64,000 nt of DNA from Haliotis asinina (taxonomy: Eukaryota > Mollusca > Gastropoda > Lepetellida > Haliotidae), in assembly GCF_037392515.1 (NCBI RefSeq), contig NC_090285.1, forward strand, positions 3,723,501 through 3,787,500. Reading direction: 5' to 3'. A model generated the notes under the pieces. The model was not told the DNA's origin. It made no database searches and saw only the letters and a program-made list of their open reading frames with translations. Shown piece by piece: positions 62,394-64,000 of the stretch (position 1 is the first letter of the stretch; every line of letters begins with the position of its first letter). Both the position numbers and the translations under genes were made by a program.

Positions 62394-62560
62394 TAAGTGA
62401 GTGAGGGATTTGGGTTTTACACTGCTTTTAGCAATATTCCAGCAATATCATGGCAGGGGACATCAGAAATAAGCTTCACACATTGTCCCCAGGCCTTCCA
62501 CGTGAAGGTTACCCAATCACCCCAACCATACGAAGCTCAGATCATTAACCACTGGTGCCA
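62394..62560 (-). mobile_element. SINE-1 copy, decayed head
   Basis: The left end GTAAGTGAGTGAGGG is the tail complement. The central GCTTTTAGCAATATTCCAGC is well kept. The head at the right (GTGGTTAATGATCTGAGC on minus) is diverged. Confidence 0.75.
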
Positions 62561-63786
62561 TGAAAACTAATATCCATATTTTCTCATAAATTTGTGGTTT
62601 AATTACCATCGGATCAGTTGTGGTTTATAAAGTTAAATTTCATGACCAGTTAGGAAGACATACTGATTTCATAGATTTGGTAGAATGCATCCCAATTCTC
62701 TATAATATTTATGGTTGAACCATACCAAAAAACCTCAATGCATAACTCAAGCAGTTGTGTAGAATAGCATCCCTTAGTTTCACAAGAATCTGCTAGTCAT
62801 CTCAAACTTGTGCCCGTAGGTTCTTTGGAGGTAAATGGACATCACACCTCCTAGGGATCCCAAGAGTTCTAGACAGATGCACAACAAAGTAAGGTAAGAC
62901 AAAGTGGAATTCACACACAATATTGTTCAAAGATGTGGAAATACTGTCCTGAGATGAGTTGATCACATACTTCCTGAGCCTGTCAAGAACCAAGGACAAG
63001 AAAGCTTTGGTTACATAATACAAAGGGAGAGGTACTGTGTACAACATCTCAGTATAACAGGGTTCCAGCAGGATTAGTCACACTGTCTGATTCTCCTTCG
63101 AGGGATCCATATTTACATACTTGGTGGGTGCACTCCTGGGCTGCACCATGCATCACTTGCACCATCACAATTCACAGACCAAAGCAGCCTATGAATTAGT
63201 TAGGCTAACACATCAAGGACAGTTTAAGTCTTTTATGTGCTTAGTTCAGGAGTATAATTTCCCTGATGTATAAGTAAAACCTGTTTTCTCTACAAAGCCA
63301 TCTGAAGACATTTCCCCAGAGTCTGAGCCAGTAGATCTTGTTCCTTGTCGGTGCTGGTTACATATCAACATCCAAGTTGCGATGACTGTGTTGACAAGTT
63401 TCAAGTTCTTTAGAATTGCGGGTTTTCGTTGATGACTCTAGAGTGAGAGTCTGTCATTCAGCCTTACAGTCATTATGTTTTCATATTAAAGTGCCAAAAA
63501 CAAAAACTTGACAGTCATTATTTTTCAAATAGTGTTTTGAAACTTTTCTTGAAAGAGCTCTTGTTGTGATTATGGTTAAATGCATTGTCAAGGGCATTAC
63601 GTCACACATTCATTCTACTGGTTGGGCCTACACAGCATGTGAGAGAGCACTGCACGTTAAAATCATGTTTCCACGTGCCACAAGTCATGTGACCTATTGA
63701 TACACGTGCAATTGATCTCACGGTAGCAGAGTAGAGTGTCATGTTAGAAAAACATGTTTTTATGGTTAATTATTCGTTAATTTGCA
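62561..63786. other. Flank of the Tc1-like element, nothing else recognised
   Basis: The left end of the Tc1-like element should lie within the last few hundred bases, but I could not fix its inverted repeat because the other end is outside the window. Confidence 0.4.
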
Positions 63787-64000
63787 ATGCCACGACTGTC
63801 AAAAATTCAGCATGAACATGCCACTGGCATGCTGAATACAGGAATGTCCCTCACTGATGTTGCGAGGGTTATGGGATGCAGTCGAAAGACCATCCATAAT
63901 CTCCAGACACGTGTCCATCAAACTGGCACCACAGCTGACCGCCCCATCCTGGTTGACCACGACTGACATATTGTCTTACGTCATTTGCCTAACTGGTTTG
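63787..64000 (+). pseudogene. Tc1-like transposase, N-terminal part, broken and cut by the window edge
   Basis: ATG at 63787 opens MPRLSKIQHEHATGMLNTGM and continues SLTDVARVMGCSRKTIHNLQ. This is the paired-like helix-turn-helix of Tc1-type transposases (family form: GMSxTDVARxMxCSRxTI). TADRP follows, but the usual GRPRVTT-type linker appears deleted. TGA at 63964-63966 interrupts the frame before HIVLRHLPN, at a place where family members have Arg (CGA to TGA is a plausible CpG change). The catalytic DDE region lies beyond the edge. Confidence 0.88.

Overview
The window looks like animal, non-coding-rich DNA from a gastropod mollusc, most probably an abalone (Haliotis). I base this on a dispersed SINE-like repeat that I recognise as typical of Haliotis genomes. 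Further support comes from tRNA-derived SINEs with (ACTC)n tails, dense minisatellites, decayed LINE and Tc1/mariner elements, and one exon with metazoan splice signals. There are no operons, ribosome binding sites or bacterial genes. The species assignment rests on recognition from memory and has not been checked by a search.

Only one host-gene exon can be supported. Minus strand 7062-6773 encodes the first coding exon of a KCNQ1-type voltage-gated potassium channel, ending just before transmembrane segment S1 with a consensus GTGAGT donor. The gene is read right to left, so positions 1-6772 are probably its first intron and the sequence right of 7062 is its 5' flank or 5' UTR. I found no second exon by eye. 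The rest of the window reads as intergenic or intronic DNA shaped by repeats.

Region by region: 1-6.8 kb (putative KCNQ1 intron 1) holds a 173-bp tandem-core repeat, a 60-bp-arm hairpin, a 53-bp minisatellite, a GAT microsatellite and a triple CRE-like tandem. From 6.8 to 18 kb lie the exon, several SINEs, a foldback-like element, a second tandem-core repeat with a SINE nested in it, and 50-bp and 33-bp minisatellites. At 18.2-19.5 kb is an almost complete but dead mariner. At 22.4-23.1 kb is the C-terminal part of a LINE with a CCHC knuckle and an endonuclease-like motif. From 24 to 31 kb there are SINE fragments and a 54-bp minisatellite. At 31.3-34.4 kb is a 33-copy array of a 95-bp unit with no length change between any two neighbours. 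From 35 to 47 kb there are more degenerate repeats, a 55-bp array and a 5S rRNA-like SINE head. From 49 to 58 kb there are SINEs and a 15-bp SHSAQ-type array. From 58.6 to 64 kb there are nuclear-receptor-like half sites, two LINE relics, a third tandem-core repeat, and a Tc1-like transposase running off the right edge.

The elements form a layered record. Two SINE families with different heads share one 3' tail, which suggests a common LINE machinery. Target-site duplications flank three copies. Every transposase and reverse transcriptase reading frame I could follow is broken. I see no convincing new multi-gene system. The observations most worth checking are the length-invariant 95-bp array with its shuffled variants, the hammerhead-like core in the inverted repeat, and the shared SINE tails.
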